A stretch of 64,000 bases of DNA from CAZRQL01 sp964602415 (GTDB lineage: Bacteria > Bacteroidota > Bacteroidia > Cytophagales > Flammeovirgaceae), in assembly GCA_964602415.1 (NCBI GenBank), contig CAZRQL010000012.1, positions 1-64,000 of the forward strand. Reading direction: 5' to 3'. A model generated the notes under the pieces. That model did not search any database and was not told the DNA's origin. It saw nothing but the letters and a program-made list of their open reading frames with translations. Position numbers and translations under genes: made by a program. Below are positions 34,127 through 42,821 of the stretch, piece by piece (position 1 is the stretch's first letter; each line of letters starts with the position of its first letter).

Positions 34127-35386
34127 ATGAACGTGTTGATACTTGGTTCCGGTGGGCGAGAGCACGCCTTTGCTTGGAAACTTGCGCAAAGCCCGCTATT
34201 GGGACAGCTTTTTGTTGCTCCGGGAAATGCCGGAACTGCTCAATGGAATACCTCTGAGTTGGTGGCAGAAGATTTTGAGTCCGTGGCAACATTTTGCCAA
34301 AGTCAAGAAATAGACTTACTTCTTGTGGGTCAGGAAGTTTACTTGGTGGAGGGGATTGCAGACTTTTTTGCCGACAGGTTGCCTTCTGTTGCGGTGGTAG
34401 GGCCAAAGCGTGCCGGAGCCATGCTTGAAGGCAGTAAACAATTTGCTAAAGACTTCATGATCAGATACAACATACCCACCGCGCGGTATTTTTCCGTTCA
34501 TGCCCGCAACATAGAGCAGGGGATTGATTTTTTGAAAAAACTTTCGCCGCCTTTTGTGCTCAAAGCGGATGGACTGGCGGCGGGCAAAGGGGTGCTCATA
34601 GAGCACGATAGAGACAAAGCCATTGGCTTGCTCAAAGATATGATTGAAAACCAATCTTTTGGAAAAGCAAGTGCCACTGTGGTCGTAGAAGAATTTTTGA
34701 GTGGCGTGGAGCTTTCTGTTTTTGTGCTTACCGATGGTCGGCACTACCGCCTTTTGCCTACTGCCAAGGACTACAAACGCATCGGTGAAGCAGACACAGG
34801 TCTCAACACAGGCGGCATGGGTGCAGTATCCCCCGTACCATTTGCAAATGAGGAGTTTATGCGGCAAATCGAAACCCAAATCATACAGCCCACCATCAAA
34901 GGAATGGCAGAAGAAAGTATCCCTTATTGCGGTTTTTTGTATTTTGGGTTGATGAATGTAGAGGGCAATCCTTACGTTATAGAATACAACTGTCGCATGG
35001 GAGACCCTGAAACCCAAGCTGTTATTCCCCGCATAGAAAGCGATTTGCTCGAAGCACTTCGGCTATTGACCCAAGGCAATCTGCATAAAGTCAGTTTGTC
35101 CTTTACAAACCAAGCGTCTTGCACAGTGGTGTTGGCCTCCGAAGGCTATCCGGGCAAGGTGCAGGTCGGGTATCCAATATCGGGCATTGACGAGGTAGAA
35201 AGCCTTGTTTTTCAAGCCGGTACAAAGGGCAATTTACTCACTTCAGGCGGCAGGGTGTTGGCGGTAACAGCCCTTGCCGATTCACTGAGGCAAGCCCGAG
35301 AAAAAGCCCTTGCAGACTGTGAAAAAATTGGTTTTCAAGGAAAATATTTCAGACGCGATATAGGGCTTGATTTGCTAAATAGCTGA
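34127..35386 (+). CDS. purD: Phosphoribosylamine-glycine ligase
   Basis: Purine biosynthesis enzyme of 419 residues joining phosphoribosylamine and glycine with ATP. The ATP-grasp fold is evident: MNVLILGSGGREHAFAWKL at the N-terminus, FVLKADGLAAGKGVL, VVEEFLSGVELSVF, the family signature TGLNTGGMGAVSPVP and the metal-binding YNCRMGDPETQ. Other pur genes are absent. The last 12 bases overlap the convergent UPF0104 membrane protein gene. Confidence 0.96.
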   Translation: MNVLILGSGGREHAFAWKLAQSPLLGQLFVAPGNAGTAQWNTSELVAEDFESVATFCQSQEIDLLLVGQEVYLVEGIADFFADRLPSVAVVGPKRAGAMLEGSKQFAKDFMIRYNIPTARYFSVHARNIEQGIDFLKKLSPPFVLKADGLAAGKGVLIEHDRDKAIGLLKDMIENQSFGKASATVVVEEFLSGVELSVFVLTDGRHYRLLPTAKDYKRIGEADTGLNTGGMGAVSPVPFANEEFMRQIETQIIQPTIKGMAEESIPYCGFLYFGLMNVEGNPYVIEYNCRMGDPETQAVIPRIESDLLEALRLLTQGNLHKVSLSFTNQASCTVVLASEGYPGKVQVGYPISGIDEVESLVFQAGTKGNLLTSGGRVLAVTALADSLRQAREKALADCEKIGFQGKYFRRDIGLDLLNS

Positions 35387-36382
35387 ATTGCGCGGTTTTA
35401 GCAGGTAAGAAACCCCAAAAGCCAAAGAGCCTGTTGCCCAAGCCATAACCACTTGAGAAGTATGAAGCAGCAAAGCAAATTCTTTTGCGGGGCCTTCCGC
35501 GACAGCGTACAATATAAGGGCTTGGGTCATAAAATAATGATAACTACCTGCTCCGGCGGGGGTCGGGAAAGCCATACCTATGCCCCCCATCGCAACCATG
35601 GTCAAACCCGCTACTGCTGGCAAGTGTTCGGTCTCACTCATGGCAAAAATTAAAATGTAGGCCATTCCGTAATACATAGCCCAAATAAAAAGACTGTGTG
35701 CCAAATAAATAGCCAAGCCTCGCTTTGAAAGTTTAGAAAGCCCCAGTACCCCTTGTTTGAGTGAAATAAGGACGCTGATGATTTTTTGGATTAGTTTGTT
35801 GCGCAGCAAAATCCCTTTGAATCTGTACGCCAGAGCCATACCTACAAGCACTAAAAGGCCCAAAGTCAATAAAATAAGAAATTTGTTCTCCAAACTTGAG
35901 CCGCTTTGGTCGTACAAACCGCCCAAAAAATTAATCAGTCTATTGTATTCCAGTAAGATAGCCAACGTGGTGATAGAAAAAAGCATCACCAAATCCACCA
36001 CGCGCTCCGCAATCACCGCCCCCAAACTTATGCTCACAGGGACTTGCTCCGTTTTGGCAAAAAGCCAACACCGCGCAAATTCTCCCAATCTTGGCACCGG
36101 TAAGCTATTGACAAAGTACCCGAAAAGTACAGCCAAAAAAGCCCTTGCAACAGAGGCTTTGTACCCCAATGGTCTGATGGCCAAACACCACCGCGCTGCC
36201 CTACTCAAATGACTCGCTAAGGCCATAAGCATAGAGTAAAGCACCCAAACAGGATTGATAGACAATAGCTTGCGGGCTATTTCTGTCAAGTCTTCACCGC
36301 CATACAGATACCTGAAGAATAAAACAGCAATGACACTAAAAATCAAAAATTGGAGGACTTGTAAAAGAAACTTGCGCTTCAT
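35375..36382 (-). CDS. Lysylphosphatidylglycerol synthase-like membrane protein (UPF0104)
   Basis: Integral membrane protein of 335 residues with about eight helices, matching the transmembrane part of the AglD/MprF family. Typical features are ALASHLSRAARWCLAIRP, LFGYFVNSLPVPRLGEFARCWLF with the conserved P-RLGE segment, and AFPTPAGAGSYHYFM near the C-terminus. There is no soluble aminoacyl transferase domain, so it is not a full lipid-lysylating enzyme and is more likely a flippase-like or lipid-related protein. It is divergent from the Ppx/GppA phosphatase gene. Confidence 0.85.
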   Translation of the reverse strand: MKRKFLLQVLQFLIFSVIAVLFFRYLYGGEDLTEIARKLLSINPVWVLYSMLMALASHLSRAARWCLAIRPLGYKASVARAFLAVLFGYFVNSLPVPRLGEFARCWLFAKTEQVPVSISLGAVIAERVVDLVMLFSITTLAILLEYNRLINFLGGLYDQSGSSLENKFLILLTLGLLVLVGMALAYRFKGILLRNKLIQKIISVLISLKQGVLGLSKLSKRGLAIYLAHSLFIWAMYYGMAYILIFAMSETEHLPAVAGLTMVAMGGIGMAFPTPAGAGSYHYFMTQALILYAVAEGPAKEFALLLHTSQVVMAWATGSLAFGVSYLLKPRNSAI

Positions 36383-36463
36383 AAAGCAAAATTGAGCCGC
36401 AATTTAGCCGGTGGCTTTGATATTGGCGGATTTGTGCTTTTTTTTGCGTTCAAATACAGAGTT

Positions 36464-37357
36464 TTGAAACTTGCGGCCATAGACATAGGTTCAAACGCCA
36501 TTCGCTGTCAAATCACAGAAGCCATCCATGCCAAATCCCAGCTCATATTCAAAAAGTTGGAATACATAAGGTTTCCGCTTAGGCTGGGGGATGATGTTTT
36601 TACGCACGAAAAAATCAGCAAAAAGACAGAAGATACATTTGTCAGGCTTATGGCAACGTTCAAAAACTTTATTGATTTGTACGAAGTAGATGACTACATA
36701 GCCTGTGGAACTTCTGCCATGCGCGAAGCCTTAAACGGACAAGATATTTGCCAGCGTGTTTATTACAGTTGCGGACTCAAGATTCACATTATAGACGGCG
36801 ACAAAGAGGCAGAGCTGATCAACAGCGTCATACATGACCACCTCGATGATTGCCCCTGTGTCCATATTGATGTGGGGGGCGGCAGCACGGAGATAAATAT
36901 TTACCACAAAAAAAAGAAAATCGCTGCCAAGTCTTTTAAAATCGGTTCGGTGAGAATCCTAAAATCCCCCGACCTGCAAGATGAATTTGACGATATTAAA
37001 AATTGGACAGAGAAATACAAAAAGCAGATGCCCAATGAATCTTTTTTGGCACTGGGTACGGGAGGCAATATATCAAAATTGCTCGAAATAGCCAATAGCC
37101 GCCGTGAAATAACCATTTCTAAGCAATTGGTTGAAGAAACCAAAGGCTTTATTGCCTCTTTTGATTACTTGGACAGAATCATAAAGCTCAAGATGAACAA
37201 GGATAGGGCGGATGTGATTTTGCCGGCCATTGATATTTATTTGCTGGTGATGGATTGCACCGGTGCAGAAAATATAAGGATTCCCGATGTAGGGTTGAAG
37301 GATGGGCTTATATCTTATCTTTACAAACAATATAGCTCAAAACCTAAAAGTGAATAA
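36464..37357 (+). CDS. Ppx/GppA exopolyphosphatase family protein
   Basis: Protein of about 298 residues of the actin-like ATPase fold. N-terminal KLAAIDIGSNAIRC is the phosphate 1 loop, CGTSAMREAL the middle motif, and HIDVGGGSTEINIY the phosphate 2 loop; GTGGNISKL follows. The family hydrolyses polyphosphate or pppGpp. No ATG is available near the N-terminus; TTG at 36464 yields the standard beginning, while the open frame extends up to 36392. It lacks the long C-terminal domains of E. coli Ppx. A perfect inverted repeat encloses its stop codon (37331-37370). Confidence 0.82.
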   Translation: MKLAAIDIGSNAIRCQITEAIHAKSQLIFKKLEYIRFPLRLGDDVFTHEKISKKTEDTFVRLMATFKNFIDLYEVDDYIACGTSAMREALNGQDICQRVYYSCGLKIHIIDGDKEAELINSVIHDHLDDCPCVHIDVGGGSTEINIYHKKKKIAAKSFKIGSVRILKSPDLQDEFDDIKNWTEKYKKQMPNESFLALGTGGNISKLLEIANSRREITISKQLVEETKGFIASFDYLDRIIKLKMNKDRADVILPAIDIYLLVMDCTGAENIRIPDVGLKDGLISYLYKQYSSKPKSE

Positions 37358-37370
37358 GTTTTGAGCTATA
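37331..37370. repeat. 13 bp perfect inverted repeat enclosing the ppx-like stop codon
   Basis: TATAGCTCAAAAC (37331-37343) and GTTTTGAGCTATA (37358-37370) are exact reverse complements. The 14-base loop contains the last sense codons and the TAA stop. No T-run follows, so it is not a classical terminator, although it could end or stabilise the message. Confidence 0.7.
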
Positions 37371-37425
37371 GTGATTAACAAATAGGATTAGAATTTTGCA
37401 ACACGGATTCAATCCCTATAAATTT

Positions 37426-38001
37426 CTACTTATTGATAGCAGCCAACACCTCATTGTCGAAAGGATTCACGCCCGAAGCCCAGAAATTGGTTAGCTCGCC
37501 TTCTTCATTGACCAAGTACTTACAAAAATTCCAATTGGGGGCTTTGTCATTCCATCCATTTTTGGACTTGTCTGAAAGCCACTGATATAGTGGGTGCATG
37601 TCAGAACCTTTCACAGAAATTTTTTCAAATAGTTGGAAAGTAACGCCGTAGTTTTTTTGGCAGAAAGAGGCTATCTCTCCGTTTGAGCCGGGCTCTTGGC
37701 CGCCGAAGTTGTTGGCTGGAAAGCCCAACAGCACTACTTTGTCGCCCATTTGCTCATGCAATTTTTGCAAATCGGCGTACTGTGGCGTGTAGCCGCACTT
37801 AGAGGCTACATTGATGAGCATGACTTTTTTGCCTTTGTAGGTAGAAAAATCTATCTCTTTGCCGTCTATTGCCTTGAGTTTGAAATCGTAAAAACTTGTT
37901 TGCATTGTATTTTGATTCATATTTTCGGGACGAGAGTTTCTGGCTTTCAAGCCGCAACCAAGCAAAGCCAACAGTGTTGAGAACATGAGGATGTATTTCA
38001 T
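37426..38001 (-). CDS. Glutathione peroxidase-family lipoprotein
   Basis: Protein of 191 residues. A lipoprotein signal peptide with lipobox LALLGC (cysteine at about 16) precedes a thioredoxin-fold peroxidase domain. The active-site cysteine is in NVASKCGYTPQY, the conserved glutamine in NNFGGQEPG, and the tryptophan in PNWNFCKYLV. These proteins reduce hydrogen peroxide or lipid peroxides, usually with thioredoxin in bacteria. Membrane anchoring suggests protection of envelope lipids, including the unsaturated acyl chains made by the two desaturases. It is convergent with the Ppx/GppA gene. Confidence 0.92.
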   Translation of the reverse strand: MKYILMFSTLLALLGCGLKARNSRPENMNQNTMQTSFYDFKLKAIDGKEIDFSTYKGKKVMLINVASKCGYTPQYADLQKLHEQMGDKVVLLGFPANNFGGQEPGSNGEIASFCQKNYGVTFQLFEKISVKGSDMHPLYQWLSDKSKNGWNDKAPNWNFCKYLVNEEGELTNFWASGVNPFDNEVLAAINK

Positions 38002-38173
38002 TAATGTTTTAATTTTACAATAAATAGGATTGTTTTTTGTGGCCTAACCCTTACAATCTTGGTATTTATACGATTGGGGCAAAAACTATTAAACTACACC
38101 CAAAATTGGTTTGAGTTATCTGTTTGCGCGTAATGGATGGTTAAAAAACACTCTAAGTTTTTTGTGATTGGTA

Positions 38174-38181
38174 TAGATTTG
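38174..38181 (+). promoter_or_regulatory. -7 element for nuoD
   Basis: TAGATTTG fits TAnnTTTG, 14 bases before the nuoD ATG. The rest of this 194-base divergent gap shows no gene. Confidence 0.42.
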
Positions 38182-38195
38182 TAAAAATTTTCCAG

Positions 38196-39395
38196 ATGCC
38201 TCAATCTATCCAATACCAGTACCATCCGGAGCACTTGTCCAATTCAGAGCCTCTTTATTTCGACCCCAAAAAGTTGAAAAAGGAGGAGATGATTCTCAAT
38301 ATCGGCCCTCAACATCCTTCTACGCATGGGGTGTTGAGGTTGGAGGTTCTTACGGATGGTGAGGTAGTGTCGGATGTTGTGCCTCATATCGGCTACCTGC
38401 ACCGATGCTTTGAGAAACATGCAGAATCACTTAGTTATCAGCAAATTATCCCTTATGTGGATAGGATGGATTATCTGGCTTCGATGAATTCGGAGCATGC
38501 CTACGTAATGGGGGTTGAGAAGATATTGGGTCTGACCGACAAAATCCCCCCGCGTACCGAGTACATCCGTGTGTTGGTGGCCGAATTGAATCGGATAGCT
38601 TCTCATTTTGTGGCGATCGGGACGTATTCCCTTGATATTGGTGCTTTTACGCCTTTTCTTTGGATGATGCGCGACCGTGAGCATATACAGAGAATGCTGG
38701 AATGGACTTGTGGCGCAAGGATGCTCTACAACTATATCTGGATTGGGGGCTTGTACTACGACTTGCCGGTTGGCTTTTTGGACAGATGCCAAGAATTTAT
38801 TGATTATTTGATGCCCAAATTGGATGAGTTGGATACTATTTTGGTCAATAACCCCATTTTTTTGGGACGTACCCGTGGGGTTGGTTGTTTGCCGTTGACT
38901 ACGGCCATCAATGCGGGTGCGAGTGGCCCCATTTTGAGAGCCAGTGGCTTGCGGTTTGACTTGCGGCGGGTGGATGGGTATTCGGTGTACCCGGAGTTGG
39001 ACTTTGAGATACCGATTGGTCAAAACGGGGATTGTTGGGACAGAACCTACGTTCGTGCGCAAGAGTGCCGCGAGTCTGCCAAAATTATATCGCAGTGCAT
39101 ATCCAAATTGCGCGGCATGCCCGCTAAGGACTTTGACCCCCAAAAGCTCGTTCCCAAACGGGTTTTGCCGATGGAGGATACAGAATTTTATTTTCGTGCC
39201 GAAAATCCCAAAGGCGAACTGGGCTTTTACTTTCAGACCCAAGCCCGCAAGGAAATTCCTCTCAGGGTCAAAGCCCGTGCCCCTTCTTTTGTGAATCTGT
39301 CTATTTTGCCTCTATTGTCCAGAGGGGTTTTGATATCGGACTTAGTGGCCATAGTAGGCTCTTTGGATTTGGTGATGGGTGAAGTGGATAGGTAG
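38196..39395 (+). CDS. nuoD: NADH-quinone oxidoreductase subunit D
   Basis: Peripheral-arm subunit of complex I, 399 residues, at the quinone site. Signatures are LNIGPQHPSTHGVLRLEV with the quinone-proximal histidine, IGYLHRCFEKHAE, YVDRMDYLASM (tyrosine near the quinone headgroup) and the C-terminal IVGSLDLVMGEVDR. It is not fused with NuoC. It stands alone: upstream is a divergent peroxidase gene and downstream a convergent EamA transporter two bases away, so nuoC and nuoE are missing from their usual positions. Confidence 0.95.
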   Translation: MPQSIQYQYHPEHLSNSEPLYFDPKKLKKEEMILNIGPQHPSTHGVLRLEVLTDGEVVSDVVPHIGYLHRCFEKHAESLSYQQIIPYVDRMDYLASMNSEHAYVMGVEKILGLTDKIPPRTEYIRVLVAELNRIASHFVAIGTYSLDIGAFTPFLWMMRDREHIQRMLEWTCGARMLYNYIWIGGLYYDLPVGFLDRCQEFIDYLMPKLDELDTILVNNPIFLGRTRGVGCLPLTTAINAGASGPILRASGLRFDLRRVDGYSVYPELDFEIPIGQNGDCWDRTYVRAQECRESAKIISQCISKLRGMPAKDFDPQKLVPKRVLPMEDTEFYFRAENPKGELGFYFQTQARKEIPLRVKARAPSFVNLSILPLLSRGVLISDLVAIVGSLDLVMGEVDR

Positions 39396-39397
39396 GT

Positions 39398-40252
39398 TTA
39401 TCCGAAACGCTGCTTGAGGACAGGATGCAGAAAGATAGTCCCCAGAATAATTACGGCCCCCACATAAAATCCCGATGTCATCTTTTCGGCACTGCCATAG
39501 ATGAGTAAAGCCAACACAATCCCATAGACAGGCTCCAAATTGACCACCAAATTCATGGTAAAAACAGAGAAAATATGAAGAAGCCTGACACTTTCGTAAA
39601 AAGCAAAAACAGTACACAGTAGGGCAAGTGGCAGAATATACACCCAATCCAAAGCCATAGGTATCCAAACCGTGGTCGGGTCAAACAGTGCAACCACTAT
39701 TGAAAACAAAAACGCCCCAATCATTTCGTAGAAAGTGATGGTCAGCGGGTCTGATTGGTGGATGAGCAGGGCATTGAGTCCCGAAAACAAAGCCCCAAAC
39801 AAAGCTGCCAACAATGCAAAAAACAACCCCCAGAAGTGTCCAAACTCAAAATTGAAAATCACATAAAGCCCCAAAAAAATCACCAACCCCAGCACAATTT
39901 CGTAGCCTTTGATGTTGGTTCCCTTGAGCCAAGGCTCTATAAAGGCGGTAAAAAGTGAAACTGTGGAGATTCCTGCCAAACAAATGCTGACGGTGGAGAT
40001 TTTGGCCGAGTAAAAAAAACTAAACCAATGTGCCCCTACCAAAAAACCAACTCCCAGCAGACGAATCAAAAGCTTAGGGGACACCCAAAGATGTTGTTTT
40101 TTGATAAATACCACCAAAATCATGATGGACAAAGCGGAGACGGCTGTGCGATAAACGACAACCATTTCGGCGGATAGGGATATCTCTTTGCCCAAAATCG
40201 AAGTGAAGCCCCACAAGAAAACAATGAAGTGAAGGCGAAGGTATGAACTCAT
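39398..40252 (-). CDS. EamA/DMT family transporter
   Basis: Membrane protein of 284 residues with ten predicted helices in two EamA halves. The first half begins LRLHFIVFLWGFTSILGKEIS, the second near YEIVLGLVIFLGLYVIF, and the end is FYVGAVIILGTIFLHPVL. Members export metabolites such as amino acids or nucleotide derivatives; the substrate here is unknown. Its ATG directly follows the TAG stop of the calcium antiporter gene, so both are in one transcript. Confidence 0.88.
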   Translation of the reverse strand: MSSYLRLHFIVFLWGFTSILGKEISLSAEMVVVYRTAVSALSIMILVVFIKKQHLWVSPKLLIRLLGVGFLVGAHWFSFFYSAKISTVSICLAGISTVSLFTAFIEPWLKGTNIKGYEIVLGLVIFLGLYVIFNFEFGHFWGLFFALLAALFGALFSGLNALLIHQSDPLTITFYEMIGAFLFSIVVALFDPTTVWIPMALDWVYILPLALLCTVFAFYESVRLLHIFSVFTMNLVVNLEPVYGIVLALLIYGSAEKMTSGFYVGAVIILGTIFLHPVLKQRFG

Positions 40253-41221
40253 CTAAGAAACGTGGGTTATGACCAAATAGGCCATGTAAGAAAGGTACAA
40301 AAGTAACAATAATAAGCCTTCCCAACGTTCCAGCACGTGTCTTTTGCCCAAAAACATAAATGTAAACAAAAGCAGGCTGGCTAAAATATTAACACCCAGA
40401 TCTATAAGATTGCTTGACAAAAAAGGAAGTGGATTTACCACTGCACTGGCTCCCAAAATCCAAAAAACATTGAATATATTAGAACCCACTACATTGCCAA
40501 TGGCTATATCGCTCTCTTTTTTAATGGCTGCTGTTGCTGAAGTGGCCAATTCAGGAAGAGAAGTGCCTATTGCTACAACAGTAATACCGATGAGTGATTC
40601 GGATAGATTGAACATTCTGGCTATTTCCACCGCGCTGTCCACAATCCACTTTCCACCTACCACCAGTCCGGTAAGCCCCAAGATTAGATAACCCACAGAA
40701 GCAATCGGGCTAAGCATTTTTTTGAGTTCGGCATCTATGGGGGGTACATCTGCCTCAGATTTAGAAATTCCGAAGACATAGTATAAAAATATAATAAAAA
40801 AGCATAGCAAGATAAGTCCATCTGCACGCCCCAAAGATGAAGTTTGTTCGCCGTCTATGAGTGCATCGTTGGCCAAAAAGGCTACCACAAAAGCCGCTAA
40901 AAGACTGAAAGGTATCTCTTTGAGAACAGTGTTTCTATTCGCTGAGATGGGGTAGATAACAGCAGTTACTCCCAAAATCAATAAAAAATTTGCAATATTG
41001 CTACCCAAAATATTGCCGATGGCGATATCAGTATTTTTTTGGTAGGAGGCCAGTACGCTGACTACAAATTCGGGCATAGAAGTGCCAAATGCCACAATCG
41101 TAAGGCCGATAACTATATTCGATATATGAAACCGTCTTGCCAGTGAGGCAGCACCCTGTACCAAGAAGTCTGCTCCTTTTATCAGGAATAAAAACCCCGC
41201 AAACAAAAAAACATATGTCAT
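40253..41221 (-). CDS. CaCA family calcium/sodium antiporter
   Basis: Membrane protein of 322 residues with ten helices and two inverted halves. The alpha repeats are visible: GTSMPEFVVSV with IGNILGSNIANFLLILG in the first half, and GTSLPELATSATA with IGNVVGSNIFNVFWILG in the second. The acidic residue in each GTSxPE motif binds the cation in this family. It probably extrudes calcium using sodium or protons. It lies directly upstream of the EamA gene. Confidence 0.93.
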   Translation of the reverse strand: MTYVFLFAGFLFLIKGADFLVQGAASLARRFHISNIVIGLTIVAFGTSMPEFVVSVLASYQKNTDIAIGNILGSNIANFLLILGVTAVIYPISANRNTVLKEIPFSLLAAFVVAFLANDALIDGEQTSSLGRADGLILLCFFIIFLYYVFGISKSEADVPPIDAELKKMLSPIASVGYLILGLTGLVVGGKWIVDSAVEIARMFNLSESLIGITVVAIGTSLPELATSATAAIKKESDIAIGNVVGSNIFNVFWILGASAVVNPLPFLSSNLIDLGVNILASLLLFTFMFLGKRHVLERWEGLLLLLLYLSYMAYLVITHVS

Positions 41222-41287
41222 AATATCTTTTGAGTTCTTTAACGAAATATTTTGATAAAATTGTTATTTGTAGCAAATAAAACTCTT

Positions 41288-41626
41288 TCAGATGGATTTC
41301 GACTTGGTGTAACCCAATTTGACTAAAAAACTTAGAATTTTTTCTTTGCACTCACCTTGTATAATGATTTGGCCATCTTTAAAACTCCCGCCTGTTCCGC
41401 AGTGGGCTTTTAGTTTTTTGGCCAAATTTTCAAGCTCTGCCGAAGTGCCCTCAAAACCGTTTACCAGCGTAACCACTTTTCCTGCTCTGCCACTTTTATC
41501 TGTTTTGATGCGAAGGTTTTGTTTATCTGGTTCGGGAGTTGATACGCTCGGCTCAGGTTCTTGTGATTTGAGCCAATCGGGGTCAGTGGAATAAACCACC
41601 CCATCTGCTGTGTTTTTTTTCTTCAT
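41288..41626 (-). CDS. SUI1/YciH-type translation initiation factor
   Basis: Protein of 112 residues. The C-terminal about 75 residues form the eIF1/SUI1 domain, with KTDKSGRAGKVVTLVNGFEG, LKAHCGTGGSFKDGQIIIQG and a short basic tail. The N-terminal third is probably disordered. Bacterial YciH-type proteins bind the small subunit, but the exact role is debated. The ATG at 41626 is two bases after the pdxA stop, so both belong to one operon. It is a common bacterial family and not a sign of recent transfer. Confidence 0.92.
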   Translation of the reverse strand: MKKKNTADGVVYSTDPDWLKSQEPEPSVSTPEPDKQNLRIKTDKSGRAGKVVTLVNGFEGTSAELENLAKKLKAHCGTGGSFKDGQIIIQGECKEKILSFLVKLGYTKSKSI

Positions 41627-41628
41627 AA

Positions 41629-42732
41629 TCAAAAATCTTCGTTTGTGGGTATAGACTCGTCTTCTTGGAGTATTTCTTTGATTTTGTGTCCATAGCGTCC
41701 CATAGTTACCTCCACACGAAGTTGGGAAGTGATTTTTTCTTTTCTTGTGCGCGTGATGTCTATGGCCTTAAAAATAGCATGGCGCATTGAAGACTCATCT
41801 GCTATTCCTTTGCCTGCTATGCTGTAAGCCGTACCGTGGTCGGGAGATGTTCTGACAATAGGCAGTCCGGCGGTAAAATTTACCCCTGTTTCAAAACCGA
41901 TATATTTGAAAGGGATCAGCCCTTGGTCGTGGTACATGGCTAAGATGCCATCGTAACCGCTGTGTAAGCGCATTCCAAAAAATCCGTCTGCAGGAAAAGG
42001 CCCAAATACCAGATGGCCTTGCGCTTTGAATTCCTCAACCACAGGGGCAATGACTTCCATCTCTTCTTTGCCCAAAAGGCCGGATTCTCCCGCATGTGGG
42101 TTCAGTCCTAAGACTGCAATTTTGGGTTTGCCAATGCCAAAGTCTTCTACGAGACTTTTGAGCAGCAGATTCAATTTGGTTTTCAGCAAATCGGGCTTTA
42201 TCAAAGAACTCACCTGGGCAAGCGGGACATGCCCCGTAACCAAAGCCACCCTTAAATCATCTGCACAAAGCATCATAAGACTTTGATTTAGGCCAAACTC
42301 CGAGGTAAAAAACTCGGTGTGTCCGGGAAAACTAAACGATTCACTTTGAATGTTGTGCTTGTTGATGGGGGCAGTAACCACCGCGTCTATAAATCCTGAC
42401 TTTAAGTCTTCGACAGCTTTTTTTAGACAAGCCAAAGATGCCAATCCGGCTTGTTGGGTTACTTTTCCCGGTTCAACCTCAAAGTTGTCCGAGATGCAGT
42501 TTATCAGATTGGGTCTTTTTTCGTTGAGATGGTTTTGAAAAACTAAAGGATTAAAATCATTGATATTCAATATTTTGCGATAACGAGAGAAGACTTTATT
42601 TGACCCATAGATAACCGGCGTACAAAGTGAGTTCATACGAAGTTCCGAAAAAACTTTCATAATAATTTCCGCTCCGATGCCATTGGGGTCTCCTAAGGTG
42701 ATGCCTATTCTGGGTTTGCGCTCTGATTCCAT
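41629..42732 (-). CDS. pdxA: 4-hydroxythreonine-4-phosphate dehydrogenase
   Basis: Pyridoxal phosphate biosynthesis enzyme of 367 residues. N-terminal PRIGITLGDPNGIGAEI matches PdxA, and the metal-binding histidines lie in FPGHTEFF, VTGHVPL and MYHDQGLIPFK. TSPDHGTAYSIAGKGIAD is also characteristic. The open frame extends 31 codons upstream but only with a TTG and an unrelated sequence, so ATG at 42732 is chosen. A TAnnTTTG element is nearly adjacent to this ATG. It is co-transcribed with the SUI1 gene. Confidence 0.94.
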   Translation of the reverse strand: MESERKPRIGITLGDPNGIGAEIIMKVFSELRMNSLCTPVIYGSNKVFSRYRKILNINDFNPLVFQNHLNEKRPNLINCISDNFEVEPGKVTQQAGLASLACLKKAVEDLKSGFIDAVVTAPINKHNIQSESFSFPGHTEFFTSEFGLNQSLMMLCADDLRVALVTGHVPLAQVSSLIKPDLLKTKLNLLLKSLVEDFGIGKPKIAVLGLNPHAGESGLLGKEEMEVIAPVVEEFKAQGHLVFGPFPADGFFGMRLHSGYDGILAMYHDQGLIPFKYIGFETGVNFTAGLPIVRTSPDHGTAYSIAGKGIADESSMRHAIFKAIDITRTRKEKITSQLRVEVTMGRYGHKIKEILQEDESIPTNEDF

Positions 42733-42737
42733 ATTTG

Positions 42738-42745
42738 CAAAAGTA
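42738..42745 (-). promoter_or_regulatory. -7 element abutting the pdxA start
   Basis: TACTTTTG on the minus strand fits TAnnTTTG. Five bases separate it from the pdxA ATG, which predicts a leaderless message. A TTG is 16 bases further upstream. Confidence 0.4.
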
Positions 42746-42821
42746 GATTTTTTGGTCAAAACAATCTTATTAAGTCTCACAAATAATAATTTGTATTCAG
42801 TTATGAAATTAATTTTAATTT

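Noticed and set aside
34316..35017. A 233-codon minus-strand frame inside purD
   Set aside because: Antisense to purD; no start signal or domain.
38427..39242. A 271-codon minus-strand frame inside nuoD
   Set aside because: It is antisense to a clear nuoD, has no family features and follows codon bias of the real gene.
41288..41626. SUI1 domain as a sign of eukaryotic transfer
   Set aside because: YciH-type SUI1 proteins are common in bacteria and this one is in an operon with pdxA.
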